From: Rhodothermia bacterium
Lineage (GTDB): Bacteria; Bacteroidota; Rhodothermia; Balneolales; Balneolaceae
Direction of reading: 5' to 3'
Assembly (NCBI GenBank): GCA_030427885.1
Contig: JAUICM010000004.1
Span: 186,001 to 250,000 of the forward strand
Length of the DNA stretch: 64,000 nucleotides
Positions 35,210-44,098 of this stretch are shown here, in pieces (the stretch's first letter is position 1; every line of letters begins with the position of its first letter). The notes beneath the pieces are model-generated. The model worked only from the letters and a program-made list of their open reading frames with translations, was not told the DNA's origin and did no database searches. A program made the translations under genes and the position numbers.

Positions 35210-35860
35210 TCAGCTTCGGATCAGGTTCAATAGTGCAGGATCAGTCAGTGAATCAACAATGAGATCTGCTTTGGAAAGATCCTGTGGTCCGGAGCCCTCA
35301 TTAACGTAGCCCACGCAAGTCATGCCTGCTGCTTCTGCGGCCAGCGTTCCATTCCGCGAGTCTTCGATAACAAGACAGTTCTCCGGATCAACACCAAAAG
35401 GCTCCGCCGATTTGAGAAAGATATCGGGAGCCGGTTTTCCATTCGTTACCATCTCACCGCTCACGATATATCCGAAATAGTCTTCCACTCCCAGCTTAGG
35501 CAGGATCACCTTGATATTTTTCATCAGTCCGGAAGAGGCAATACTGCAGGTAATGCCATTGGACTTGATGGTATCCAGTAGTTCGAATAATCCAGGATTG
35601 GGAGTGAGTTCCCCGGAGCTGAGCGTCTCGAATTTTGCTTCTTTTTCAAGTGCGATCAGGTCCGGAATATCTTGCTCAAGCTGCCCTTTCTTTTTGATAT
35701 AACCCCACATCAGTTCTGCATGAATACCAATAAAACTGTTGTACTCTTCATCGGTGATGGGAGCTCCCAGTTGGTCGAATAATTCGAAGTTCATTTTTCT
35801 GTAGAGCGATTCTGAATCGAGGAGAACCCCGTCCAGATCAAAGATGATGTGTTTAATCAA
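35210..35860 (-). CDS. HAD-superfamily phosphatase, beta-phosphoglucomutase-like
   Basis: 216 residues. HAD motif I is FDLDGVLLDSE (7-17), the cap domain follows, motif II is SIASSGLMKN, the motif III lysine lies in NGKPAPDIF, and motif IV is VIEDSRNG. This set (DxDGVxxD and VIEDSxxG) belongs to the subgroup containing beta-phosphoglucomutase, sugar phosphatases and phosphoglycolate phosphatase; the substrate is not fixed by sequence. Its stop codon directly touches that of the convergent UvrC-like gene with no spacer. Confidence 0.9.
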   Translation of the reverse strand: MIKHIIFDLDGVLLDSESLYRKMNFELFDQLGAPITDEEYNSFIGIHAELMWGYIKKKGQLEQDIPDLIALEKEAKFETLSSGELTPNPGLFELLDTIKSNGITCSIASSGLMKNIKVILPKLGVEDYFGYIVSGEMVTNGKPAPDIFLKSAEPFGVDPENCLVIEDSRNGTLAAEAAGMTCVGYVNEGSGPQDLSKADLIVDSLTDPALLNLIRS

Positions 35861-35903
35861 AAGAGTGATTGGTCAGTATTATTGTAGTTGATAAACTAAA
35901 CAG

Positions 35904-36000
35904 GTTATTCTGAGCCGCCGGTTGGCAGAGAAGGATCTCATCGAAGAATAAGTTTCCAGCTGATTATACGATAAGGTTCTTCGCTTTCGCTCAGAATGAC
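35904..36000. repeat. REPIN-like inverted-repeat unit, 97 bp
   Basis: The left arm GTTATTCTGAGCC...GATCTCATCG and the right arm CGATAAGGTTCTTCGC...CAGAATGAC are imperfect inverted copies with a spacer of about 35 bases. A second copy of the same type and length is at 40463-40559. Single arms of this type also occur at about 6641-6672 and 21757-21790. Confidence 0.7.
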
Positions 36001-36066
36001 CTGTAGAAGTAGTTAGTGAATAGGCCAAAGTTAGCCACTGAAATTGTAAGAAACCGTTATCACTTA

Positions 36067-36099
36067 TTTATGATGTCAGTTTTATTCACCGTATTTTTG
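36067..36099 (+). promoter_or_regulatory. Putative promoter of the second MFS gene
   Basis: TATTTTTG at 36092-36099 is a full TANNTTTG match; TTTA at 36067-36070 stands near the -33 position with a 21-base spacer. Leader of about 17 bases before the start codon. Confidence 0.45.
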
Positions 36100-36122
36100 A
36101 AGTACTAATTACGGATCATTAA

Positions 36123-37289
36123 ATGCCTCAGACCAACGTGCTTCCCCAACCAGAGACCCGGGGAAAAGATCATCGGAAAGAACTTTATGCTGTTTGCGCC
36201 GCGCTATCGGTTTTAGGGATGGCGTTTTCGAGCTGGGCTTCACGGGTTCCGGACGTAAGAACAGCAGCATTGCTCACGGCGGCTACTTTAGGTTATGCCT
36301 TGCTATTCAGAGGGGTTGGCACTCTGACCATGATGCCGGTGGTTGCTATCTCCATAAACAATTTCGGAGCTAAGAAAACCATGCTGGCGACGGGGTTGGT
36401 AGTGGCACTGAGTCTCACCCCTATAGCATTAATGAATAACTGGATAATGCTTGCTGCAATGTTATTTGTAGTGGGTGGTTGTTCAAGCAGCTATAATATT
36501 GCTGTAAATGCTTTGGGTTCGAAAGTGGAAACTGAATCAGGAAAATCGCACATGTCCAAGATCCATTCCTTTTTTGGAGTGGGTAATCTGACAGGAGCCA
36601 TCTTGGGGATCGTTGCTACAAAACTCGGAATCTCCGTGCTCATTCACTTTAGCTTTATCACAATCCTGATACTGATCACTCTGGGGGTGTGCTATCAATA
36701 TCTCCCTGAAGATGCTCCTCATCCTGAAGCCAGCCGCCCTACATTTCAATGGCCACATGGGGGACTCATTGCGATCGGTATTATCTGTTTTCTGGCAGCC
36801 ACAATTGAAAATACCATCAACAACTGGATCGGTATTTTTTTTAAGGACCATGTTAAGGTGAGCGAGGGATTTGTTCCGGTGGGTTATGCTACCTTTGCCG
36901 GAGCCTTACTGGCTACAAGACTGATCGGTGATCGCCTTAAAACAAAGTATGGAGCAAGAAATGTAATTGTTACCGGTTGTTCAGTAGCCACAGCTGGATT
37001 GGTGATTGCAGTATTTGCGCCAAATACAGCATTAGTCCTTGCTGGATTTATTCTGGCGGGGTCGGGAGTTGCATTGAATTTCCCGCTGGTATACAGTGCT
37101 GCGGGCCGTGAGGGTGCAGTGGCTCTTACTTCGGTTGCTACTTTTGGATCTATCGGGGGGATGGTTTCCCAGCCGGTGATGGGTTGGATTGTAACTCATT
37201 TTGAGCTGGTCGGTGGCTTTTTATTCATAGCCACCGCTTCACTCATAGTTGTGGTTCTGGCCCGGAGGGCTCGGTTGTTCAGAACCTAA
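36123..37289 (+). CDS. Major facilitator superfamily transporter (YbjJ-like)
   Basis: 388 residues, about 12 membrane helices. The N-terminus MAFSSWASRVPDVR with the conserved SWxSRxPDV resembles the YbjJ/FucP-like branch of MFS. The internal VGGCSSSYNIAVNALGSKVE and MSKIHSFFGVGNLTGA also fit this branch. The substrate is unknown, though sugars are handled by relatives. The stop codon overlaps the stop of the convergent peptidase gene (TAA/TAG share bases 37287-37288). Confidence 0.87.
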   Translation: MPQTNVLPQPETRGKDHRKELYAVCAALSVLGMAFSSWASRVPDVRTAALLTAATLGYALLFRGVGTLTMMPVVAISINNFGAKKTMLATGLVVALSLTPIALMNNWIMLAAMLFVVGGCSSSYNIAVNALGSKVETESGKSHMSKIHSFFGVGNLTGAILGIVATKLGISVLIHFSFITILILITLGVCYQYLPEDAPHPEASRPTFQWPHGGLIAIGIICFLAATIENTINNWIGIFFKDHVKVSEGFVPVGYATFAGALLATRLIGDRLKTKYGARNVIVTGCSVATAGLVIAVFAPNTALVLAGFILAGSGVALNFPLVYSAAGREGAVALTSVATFGSIGGMVSQPVMGWIVTHFELVGGFLFIATASLIVVVLARRARLFRT

Positions 37290-39625
37290 TTCTCGCCAAA
37301 AGTATATTCTTTAGGCGGATCCATATGTTTCAGATGTTTCACAAAGTAATCCCATCTTTTACGCATCATGAAAGGTTCGCTGTAGTAGCCATGACCGCGG
37401 TTAGGTAACAGGATCATATCAAAATCCTTGTTGGCGGCGATAAGCGCATTCACTACTAACAAAGTATTTGACGGAGGCACATTACTGTCCATAGTTCCGT
37501 GAGTGATAAGCAACTTTCCTTTCAGATTATCAGCCAGTAACTGATTCGCCTGATTATCATAATTGGTGGTTCGATCGGAAGTTTCACCATCGATGCTGTT
37601 AGTTTTAAGGAGCCCCTGCCATTTCTCACCCCAGTCATCTTCATAGTTTCGGTTGTCGTGGTTACCAGCGCCTGAAACAGCAACATCATAAAATTCCGGA
37701 TAAGCCAGTATAGCGCGGGTTGAAGCAAAACCGCCACCAGAGTGACCAAATATACCAACCCGGCTGGTGTCCATATATGTGTTCTGTGCAGCGAGCTGTT
37801 TGATAGTCGTGATCTGATCTGGGATACCGTTATCTCCCATGTTTCCGTAATAGTATTCATGGAAGGATTTATTACGACCGGGAGTACCCATAGCGTCCAC
37901 TTCAACAACAATAAATCCTAGTTCGGCCAGAGCTTGTTTATCTGAACGCGATGCCCGGAATGAACGACTTCCCACGCTTCCGGATTGTGGTCCCGGATAC
38001 AGGTAGTTGAGGATCGGGTAAGATTTGGAGGCATCGAAATTGGAAGGTTTGTACATCAGTCCCCAGAGATCCGTTTGCCCGTCACGTGCTTTAACAGAGA
38101 ATTCAATCGGAGGCACCCAGCCGGCGGCCTGAAGATCGGTAATATCAGCAGTCTCAAGATCCATGACCAGAGCGCCATCAAAATTACGAACCACAGAAAC
38201 AGGGGGAGTGTCAGGGGTGGAATAACTGTCCACAAAATATTTCCCCGACTCCGACATGGTGATATCATGATTGGCTCTTTCAGGGGTGAGCAGTTTCAGA
38301 TTTTCACCATCGAAGTCGATGCTATAGAAATACTTGTAGTAAGGGTTACCCTCTTCTTTGTTCGAGCCAATGAAATAGATCTTTCGATTCTTGCGGTCAA
38401 TATGACGAACTTGCTCCACAGCCCATTCGCCGGAAGTGATCTGGGATTTCAGTTCTTTGGTATCCAGATCATATAAATATAAATGTCCCCAATCTGTTCG
38501 CTCAGAAAACCAGATGGCTTCATTGGTCTCCGGAAGAATATGCCAGTTGATCATATCCTCACCTGACTCATAGAAAGTGTCCACCGTCTCATTTAATATG
38601 GTTCGGATAGAGCCGGTATTTGGATTTGAGATTCGTAGAGTTGCCGATTTATGATCCCGCGAAGATGATACAAAACCGAGGGTCTGGCTGTCGGGACTCC
38701 ATTCCACATCCAGGAATGTTCCGCCACGTCCGGCAATATGGTCGGAGATCGTAGATCGGTGTGCATCCGGTTCCATCTTCAGACGAACCACTTTAACTCT
38801 TGGTTCCAGATTTATGACAACACGTTCAATTCTGAAGATCAGGCTGTCGCCGGGCATTGGATATTTCCAGGCTTCCAGATTCTGGTGCCCTACTTTGGTT
38901 TCGATGAGATATGCCATTCCAACGCCACGGCCATCATGCTGGAATGTGGCGATACGCTTGGAATCAGGAGACCATAGAAGCACGGGGCTGTCCCGCTTTA
39001 CCCAACCTGCATTATTGGTGGCATAGCCGTAGTCCTTGCGACCATCATAAGTGAGTTTGGTAACCCGGTCCGTTTGTGTGTCTCTTATATAGAGATTGTA
39101 ATTTCTGATAAAGGCGGCTTTTGTTCCATCGGGAGACAGTATTTCGTTGTTAGCACTCACTACTCTTCGAGGTCTTCGGCTGTCACACTTAGTGCCATCA
39201 ACAGTACAGGTATAATCCGTTGAGCCAAGTGAAAATGTGATACTTGCATCGCCTTTAAATTCAAAACTTCTGAATGGCAGATTCAGTGGGTCAGTTTCTT
39301 CACCGGTCAATTCAGCGAGAGTAACAGCCAGTGCCTGATGATCGAAGGCTGGTGTCTTTTCTCCGCTAAGTGGATCAGCGATGAGATACTCAGATCCACC
39401 TTTTACCGAATTCTGATATAAGATCCGGTCGTCGTCAAGAAATTCAATATTGGATATCGTGTTATAAACAAGTGGATCCGTATTTTGTCGCAGAAACGAC
39501 TCTGCCCGTCTGTAATCATCCTCGGTTATTGTTTCCGGTTCTTCCACCACACAAGCAGAAGCAATTAAAAGAAGAGCAAAAGCCCCCAAACTGTATAATG
39601 TCAGTCGCTTTAGTAAGTCACCCAT
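37286..39625 (-). CDS. S9 family prolyl peptidase (dipeptidyl-peptidase IV-like)
   Basis: 779 residues. A lipoprotein-like signal (LLLIASACVVEE, Cys at 25) places it in the envelope. The N-terminal half is an eight-bladed beta-propeller of the DPP IV type (repeated WSPDS segments: LLWSPDSKRIA, VEWSPDSQTLG). The C-terminal alpha/beta-hydrolase domain has the nucleophile in GHSGGGFAS, the aspartate in HGTMDSNVPP and the histidine in NRGHGYY. It should remove Xaa-Pro dipeptides from the N-termini of peptides. The active-site residues are complete. Confidence 0.94.
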   Translation of the reverse strand: MGDLLKRLTLYSLGAFALLLIASACVVEEPETITEDDYRRAESFLRQNTDPLVYNTISNIEFLDDDRILYQNSVKGGSEYLIADPLSGEKTPAFDHQALAVTLAELTGEETDPLNLPFRSFEFKGDASITFSLGSTDYTCTVDGTKCDSRRPRRVVSANNEILSPDGTKAAFIRNYNLYIRDTQTDRVTKLTYDGRKDYGYATNNAGWVKRDSPVLLWSPDSKRIATFQHDGRGVGMAYLIETKVGHQNLEAWKYPMPGDSLIFRIERVVINLEPRVKVVRLKMEPDAHRSTISDHIAGRGGTFLDVEWSPDSQTLGFVSSSRDHKSATLRISNPNTGSIRTILNETVDTFYESGEDMINWHILPETNEAIWFSERTDWGHLYLYDLDTKELKSQITSGEWAVEQVRHIDRKNRKIYFIGSNKEEGNPYYKYFYSIDFDGENLKLLTPERANHDITMSESGKYFVDSYSTPDTPPVSVVRNFDGALVMDLETADITDLQAAGWVPPIEFSVKARDGQTDLWGLMYKPSNFDASKSYPILNYLYPGPQSGSVGSRSFRASRSDKQALAELGFIVVEVDAMGTPGRNKSFHEYYYGNMGDNGIPDQITTIKQLAAQNTYMDTSRVGIFGHSGGGFASTRAILAYPEFYDVAVSGAGNHDNRNYEDDWGEKWQGLLKTNSIDGETSDRTTNYDNQANQLLADNLKGKLLITHGTMDSNVPPSNTLLVVNALIAANKDFDMILLPNRGHGYYSEPFMMRKRWDYFVKHLKHMDPPKEYTFGEN

Positions 39626-39655
39626 ATTAAACCTGATTAGTTAGCTATTATGAAG

Positions 39656-39685
39656 CGAATATAGCTATATCGGAGGGATTTCAAA
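39656..39685 (-). promoter_or_regulatory. Putative promoter of the DPP IV-like gene
   Basis: On the minus strand: TTTG (39685-39682), 18-base spacer, TATATTCG (39663-39656), seven of eight matches to TANNTTTG. Leader of about 25 bases. Confidence 0.45.
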
Positions 39686-39758
39686 GAAATGACGTGGGAG
39701 TTCTTCAGCTGTTTATGAAGTTTAACAAGTGGGAGTTTTCAATTGGCATTTAATGAGG

Positions 39759-39842
39759 GTCATCCAGAGCGGAGCGAAGGATCTGCAAAGATTATAATCT
39801 GGAACCAACGCTGTGCAGGCTCATCGCTTTGCTCTGAGTGAC
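39759..39842. repeat. REPIN-like unit, 84 bp, left copy beside the second GIY-YIG gene
   Basis: Begins GTCATCCAGAGCGGAGCGAA and ends TTTGCTCTGAGTGAC; the ends are inverted copies. It is almost identical (two or three differences) to the unit at 40222-40305 and in the same orientation. It overlaps the last seven codons of the GIY-YIG gene. Confidence 0.8.
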
Positions 39843-40198
39843 TCTTTACTTTTTTTCATATAGTTCTGAAAATATGGGTCTTTTAAAACATTTACCGGAG
39901 GCCACTCTCCTACAATTTCTTTATTCAAGAATTTCCAATCTGGATTAAATTCAGAAATCAACTTCTCTTTCCATTTTCTGGACTTTCCTTTAATTCTTTT
40001 TTCTGCTTCAATTGCTTCAGTCATAGATTCGAAAAGATCATAGTAAACAATATTGTAGCAATAATTTTTACCAGCAAAAGATCGGTTTGTACCTTTATCG
40101 AGATAATGCTCAATTGCTCTTCTGGCTAGTGCGTTGGTGGTCCCAGTGTATAGAACAGTACGGTTTGGGTTCGTGACTATGTAAACGGCATAATCCAT
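39821..40198 (-). CDS. Small GIY-YIG nuclease family protein (type 2)
   Basis: 125 residues. The GIY-YIG domain occupies 1-95: YAVYIVTNPN, VLYTGTTNALARRAIEH with the conserved arginine, and EAIEAEKRIKGKSRKWKEKLI with the metal-binding glutamate. A C-terminal extension of about 30 residues (VLKDPYFQNYMKKSKESLRAKR) is longer than in type 1, and its last residues (ESLRAKR) with the stop codon are read out of the dispersed repeat at 39759-39842. The gene lies between two direct copies of that 84-base repeat. It is not a close copy of the gene at 3352-3642. An endonuclease function is suggested by family; the partner substrate may be the repeat itself (inference). Confidence 0.88.
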   Translation of the reverse strand: MDYAVYIVTNPNRTVLYTGTTNALARRAIEHYLDKGTNRSFAGKNYCYNIVYYDLFESMTEAIEAEKRIKGKSRKWKEKLISEFNPDWKFLNKEIVGEWPPVNVLKDPYFQNYMKKSKESLRAKR

Positions 40199-40221
40199 GC
40201 CTAAATGTAATAAAAATAGTT

Positions 40222-40305
40222 GTCATCCAGAGCGGAGCGAAGGATCTGCAAAGATTATAATCCGGAACCAATGCTGTGCAGGCTCATCGCTTTGCTCTGA
40301 GTGAC
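40222..40305. repeat. REPIN-like unit, 84 bp, right copy beside the second GIY-YIG gene
   Basis: Begins GTCATCCAGAGCGGAGCGAA, ends TTTGCTCTGAGTGAC. It starts 24 bases upstream of the GIY-YIG start codon and is a direct repeat of 39759-39842. Confidence 0.8.
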
Positions 40306-40309
40306 TTAA

Positions 40310-40443
40310 AATAAGTCCTCCCTTTGAGGGAGGTGTCATTTTTGGTTTACCAAAAAGACGGAGGGTGTTCTTTGTATTGAGAAGAACACCCCTCACATCA
40401 TCGTTTGAACAACGATGATGATCTCCCCTCAAGGGGAGACTAC
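40310..40443. repeat. C/G-rich dispersed repeat pair
   Basis: AAGTCCTCCCTTTGAGGGAGG at 40313 and GATCTCCCCTCAAGGGGAGAC at 40420 are inverted-type arms. A perfect small hairpin, CATCATCGTT-TGAAC-AACGATGATG, lies between them near 40396-40420. The whole 40199-40591 stretch holds only repeats and no gene. Confidence 0.7.
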
Positions 40444-40462
40444 CCTAAACAATAAAACTAAA

Positions 40463-40559
40463 GTCATCCTGATCTGCCAGCTGGCGGAGAATGATCTTAT
40501 CGGGGAATAAATTGGGATACCTTACAACGATAAGGTTCTTCGCTATCGCTCAGAATGAC
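40463..40559. repeat. REPIN-like inverted-repeat unit, 97 bp
   Basis: Starts GTCATCCTGATCTGCCAG and ends CGCTATCGCTCAGAATGAC; same architecture, length and right arm as the unit at 35904-36000. Confidence 0.7.
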
Positions 40560-40591
40560 GTTATGTTATTTAGCTCTGCTTTAGCCAGAAA

Positions 40592-42442
40592 TCAATCCAA
40601 CTCTAAAACCAGAGTTGTTTTACCGGGTGCCTGGAAGTCGGAGCCGACATTGAATTTCTTGTCAGTTTCCACTTCGGTCCCGGATGTAAAACTCTCCAGC
40701 ACTTCCCGGTAACGATGCGCATTGATAGTTTTGGCATCATCATTCTGGTTCATGATCACCATGATGGTCTGGTTGTCGTGAATGCGGAAGAAAACATACA
40801 CGCCATCCTCAGGAAGAAAATGGAGAGTAGTACCGAATCGGGCGGCATCGGAAGTTTGTCGCCACTTACCCAGTTTTGAAGCAAAATCATAGATCTCATT
40901 TTCTTTGTCGGTACGTCCGTTTCGGCTAAACACACTGCGGGAGTCACCCGGCCATCCGCCCGGCATAGTTTGTCTCCATCCTTCATCATCTCCACCACGG
41001 TTCTCGTGACCCATCATGAGCTCAGTTCCATAATACACTACCGGAATTCCCCGGGCGGTGAGCAGGAATTTGTAGAGCATCCTGAATTTGGCTTCGTCTT
41101 TTCCAACATGTTCAAAGATCCTGCTCATATCATGATTATCGAGGAAGATCACATTCAGCATCGGATCGGCATAGGCTGCATCCTGATTAAACACATAGAA
41201 CAGTTTGGTCACGCCGGTATTCCAGCCGAAATTTTCATTCAGTGCATCACGTGTTGAAAGTGCAAACTGGAAATCAGTTACGCTAGGCAGATGAGAATTA
41301 TACCCATCATCCACACCCGGTTCATCATATTGCCAGTATGCTTCGGCGATCACGCCTTCCACCCAGGATTCACCTACGATGTTGAATTCCGGATAAGCTT
41401 CCAGCACTTCTTTAGCCCAGCGAGCCATGTAATCTTCATAAGGAAATACATAGGTATCCATGCGAATTCCATCAATCCCAGAATACTCGATCCACCAGAT
41501 CGTGTTCTGGATCAGGTAGTCAGCGAGCAATTCATTGTGTTGATTCAGGTCGGGCATCTCTTTCACAAACCAGCCTTTTAACAGACGATCTTTATCCGCT
41601 TTTGAAATGTATGGGTCACCGGCAATGACGCCCCGGTAGTTCGTCTGGCCATAGGTCTCGAAATCATGAACCCAATCTTTCGTAGGCAGATCTTTCATCC
41701 ACCAGTGTTGATCACCAATATGGTTGTGGATCATATCCATGATCACGGTCATTCCTTTATCATGCACTGCATCAATAAGGGCTTTGTATTCCTCATTACT
41801 TCCAAAACGGCGATCCACTTTGTAGAGATCGGTGGCTGCATATCCATGATAGGCGCCATACTCGGGATACATATCATTCTCGAAGATCGGGGTGAACCAG
41901 ATAGCTGTCATCCCGAGGTCTTTGATGTAATCGAGATGATCCATCACTCCCTGGATATCGCCGCCCTGCCGTTTGGTCGGGTCTTGTCTGTTGGCAGCTT
42001 CAAGCATTCCCTCAATGGTATCATTATCAGGATTACCATTCGCAAAACGATCAGGCATCATCAGGTACACCAGATCCGAAGAGTCGAAGCCCTGATTCTT
42101 ACCTACCCGTGAATCGCGCTGCTTCAGCTCATAGTCGATAGTGCGAGCTTTACCATGATGAGTTAGGGTGATCTTCATGGTTCCCGGTTTGGCCTTTGGC
42201 GAGATATCGAAGTACAGGAACAGGTAGTTCTCAGAGTCCACGGCATACTGACTTTTCAGAATTACACCCGGATAATCGATAGAAGCGCGGTACAGGCCCA
42301 GTTCATCTCCATACAACTGAATCTGTAATTCCTGAACAGGCATCTCAGCCCACCAGAATGGCGGGTCGATCCTATCGACCTGAGCCGTAGCTGCAGTTAC
42401 CGTAAAAAAGCTTATTAAAACGAGGGATAGTAGTTTTTTCAT
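40592..42442 (-). CDS. GH13 alpha-amylase family enzyme (cyclomaltodextrinase/neopullulanase-like)
   Basis: 616 residues with signal peptide (LLSLVLISFFTVTAATAQ). The N-terminal domain (about 22-110, PPFWWAEM...LQIQLYG) is the cyclomaltodextrinase N-domain seen in SusA-like enzymes. The catalytic barrel shows VIMDMIHNHIGDQH (region II-like), GIRMDTYVF with the nucleophile aspartate, VGESW with the acid/base glutamate, and FLDNHDMSR with the third aspartate. It should hydrolyse alpha-1,4 (and possibly alpha-1,6) glucans or maltodextrins in the periplasm. An 18-base palindrome lies upstream. No SusC/SusD genes are in view, so it is not a full PUL here. Confidence 0.94.
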   Translation of the reverse strand: MKKLLSLVLISFFTVTAATAQVDRIDPPFWWAEMPVQELQIQLYGDELGLYRASIDYPGVILKSQYAVDSENYLFLYFDISPKAKPGTMKITLTHHGKARTIDYELKQRDSRVGKNQGFDSSDLVYLMMPDRFANGNPDNDTIEGMLEAANRQDPTKRQGGDIQGVMDHLDYIKDLGMTAIWFTPIFENDMYPEYGAYHGYAATDLYKVDRRFGSNEEYKALIDAVHDKGMTVIMDMIHNHIGDQHWWMKDLPTKDWVHDFETYGQTNYRGVIAGDPYISKADKDRLLKGWFVKEMPDLNQHNELLADYLIQNTIWWIEYSGIDGIRMDTYVFPYEDYMARWAKEVLEAYPEFNIVGESWVEGVIAEAYWQYDEPGVDDGYNSHLPSVTDFQFALSTRDALNENFGWNTGVTKLFYVFNQDAAYADPMLNVIFLDNHDMSRIFEHVGKDEAKFRMLYKFLLTARGIPVVYYGTELMMGHENRGGDDEGWRQTMPGGWPGDSRSVFSRNGRTDKENEIYDFASKLGKWRQTSDAARFGTTLHFLPEDGVYVFFRIHDNQTIMVIMNQNDDAKTINAHRYREVLESFTSGTEVETDKKFNVGSDFQAPGKTTLVLELD

Positions 42443-42497
42443 AATCTGTATTTATTTCCAACGACTGAAAAAATACAGAACGGCAACTACAGAATCT

Positions 42498-42549
42498 TAT
42501 GTAAATGCTTACATAGGAAGATAGAATAGCTAAACCGTCTTAGTAAGAC
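42498..42549. promoter_or_regulatory. Operator-like palindromes upstream of the amylase gene
   Basis: TATGTAA-ATGC-TTACATA (42498-42515) is a perfect inverted repeat 56 bases upstream of the start codon. GTCTTA-G-TAAGAC (42537-42549) is a second. They look like binding sites for a dimeric regulator. Confidence 0.45.
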
Positions 42550-42579
42550 GCACTGGTGTTAAAGAAGTCTCATACCAAA

Positions 42580-43128
42580 CTACAATATCCGAATGCCCAG
42601 AAACTGATCTGTTAGGATTAATAAAGAACTTGCTACCATTACGATTATGTAAGTAGCTAGTTGAAATTTCCAATTCAGGCTATACTCCTTTGAAATGAGA
42701 TAAACCAAATAAAATAAAAACCCGCTTACAAGTATAGATAGCGTAAAAGTTCCAATATCTAAATACTCACTTACTCGTCCCTCATCATTTACATTAATGA
42801 AATTCATAAATCCAGCCAGTAAACGCATATAAAAAGCAGTGAAAAGTAAAGGATAAAGATATTTATTCCAGTCACGGGATCTTAGAAACAGAAAAGTGAT
42901 CATGCCTTGTAGAATGGTAATAACGGGACCTGAAATCGAAATAATAGCTCTATGGAATTCGGTAGGGTTTTGACCTCCAACTGCAGAGGCACTATTGAGA
43001 CTCATTACAGTATCATATCCTAATAATTCACTTACAAGCCAGTGGGTAAATTCGTGAATAAGCCAGGTAAAAAGGACGGCGACTATCCCTGCAAGAATAT
43101 ATTTGAAAGAGATTTTTTGGTCATTCAC
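42580..43128 (-). CDS. Membrane metalloprotease-like protein (M50-type HExxH)
   Basis: 182 residues with five or so membrane helices. Helix 1 contains WLIHEFTHWLVSE, an HExxH zinc motif inside a membrane segment, as in site-2-protease-type M50 and related DUF families. SISGPVITILQG recalls the NPDG-like second site but lacks a clear aspartate; a possible third ligand is in NVNDEGRV. So proteolysis is plausible but not certain. It starts three bases after the stop of the carboxypeptidase-regulatory-like gene and is likely its operon partner. Confidence 0.75.
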   Translation of the reverse strand: MNDQKISFKYILAGIVAVLFTWLIHEFTHWLVSELLGYDTVMSLNSASAVGGQNPTEFHRAIISISGPVITILQGMITFLFLRSRDWNKYLYPLLFTAFYMRLLAGFMNFINVNDEGRVSEYLDIGTFTLSILVSGFLFYLVYLISKEYSLNWKFQLATYIIVMVASSLLILTDQFLGIRIL

Positions 43129-43131
43129 AGA

Positions 43132-44007
43132 TCAGTAGCGGATATAGGCTTGAATACTTAATCCAAAATCATTGCCCTTAACCTTCAGGTTCGTCCAGCT
43201 ACTTTGCGAATTGCTTCTGTAATACGTTGGAAATGCCCGACCTTTAGATTTCAAATTGGCAAATAGTCGTACAGAATTATCAGGGATTCCTTTATAGTTT
43301 TCGATACCAATAAGAAAATCGCCTTCCAGAAAAAGGTTAAGAGGCGTTAAATTTAAAATAGGAGATGCATCCTTATCTAAATCCGTTATCAGAATATATA
43401 AAGGCTCTTTAAGAATATTCTCAAATATACCATCCTGTAATGAATAAATATTTAATCTTATTTCTAGTGTATCTACGTCATACTCAGAAAAGTTGAGCTG
43501 AACTTTATCGAGGTAAACAAATTCATATCCTGAAAACAAGGTGCCTATTTCATGACGGTAATTTTTCTGAGGGAAAGGGATCTCTGTCTTTGCTCTTCTA
43601 AACAGTGGGATTGGATAGCCATCTCGTTTTCGAACCCCGATAGTTTTTGAAGTTAATGTATTCGGTTGAACGACGACTTCTTTCATCTCAAAGACTTTTT
43701 CCCTCATCAACACAGGGCTATTTAAGCCCGAACTTCGGATGGTTTGTACATCAATGTTGTAAGTATGCAATCCAATGTAAGAGAATCGAAGTGTATCGTT
43801 ATGTGAAGCGTTTGATATATTCAGTTGAAACTTTCCATCTTTATTAGATACAGAGCCAATATCTGTTCCAACAATACCAATATTGACAAATGAAATGGGT
43901 GCACCAGTGGCAGAGTCCTGAACTGTACCTGAAATGGTTTGGGCATAAGAAAAAGTAGATCCAATCAAGATGAATAACAGAGCAGGAAGAGGGAAAGGTT
44001 TTTTCAT
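43132..44007 (-). CDS. Secreted protein with carboxypeptidase-regulatory-like (CarbopepD_reg) domain
   Basis: 291 residues with signal peptide (LPALLFILIGSTFSYAQ). The beta-sandwich ISGTVQDSATGAPISFVNIGIVGTDIGSVSNKDGKFQL at about 24-60 is the CarbopepD_reg-like/DUF4480 plug-preceding domain common in Bacteroidota outer-membrane proteins. It continues to LMREKVFEMKEVVVQP, which resembles the TonB-dependent receptor linker, but no barrel follows. The C-terminal 150 residues are beta-rich and unassigned. Likely an envelope protein that lost or never had a barrel. Co-transcribed with the M50-like gene. Confidence 0.8.
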   Translation of the reverse strand: MKKPFPLPALLFILIGSTFSYAQTISGTVQDSATGAPISFVNIGIVGTDIGSVSNKDGKFQLNISNASHNDTLRFSYIGLHTYNIDVQTIRSSGLNSPVLMREKVFEMKEVVVQPNTLTSKTIGVRKRDGYPIPLFRRAKTEIPFPQKNYRHEIGTLFSGYEFVYLDKVQLNFSEYDVDTLEIRLNIYSLQDGIFENILKEPLYILITDLDKDASPILNLTPLNLFLEGDFLIGIENYKGIPDNSVRLFANLKSKGRAFPTYYRSNSQSSWTNLKVKGNDFGLSIQAYIRY

Positions 44008-44098
44008 TAAGTGTATTACTTAAGAATGCCCTATTTGTTACAAAAGTAGATGTTCACTTTCACAGTAGTTATAATAAAAGCGTAATTACTCTGCGACT

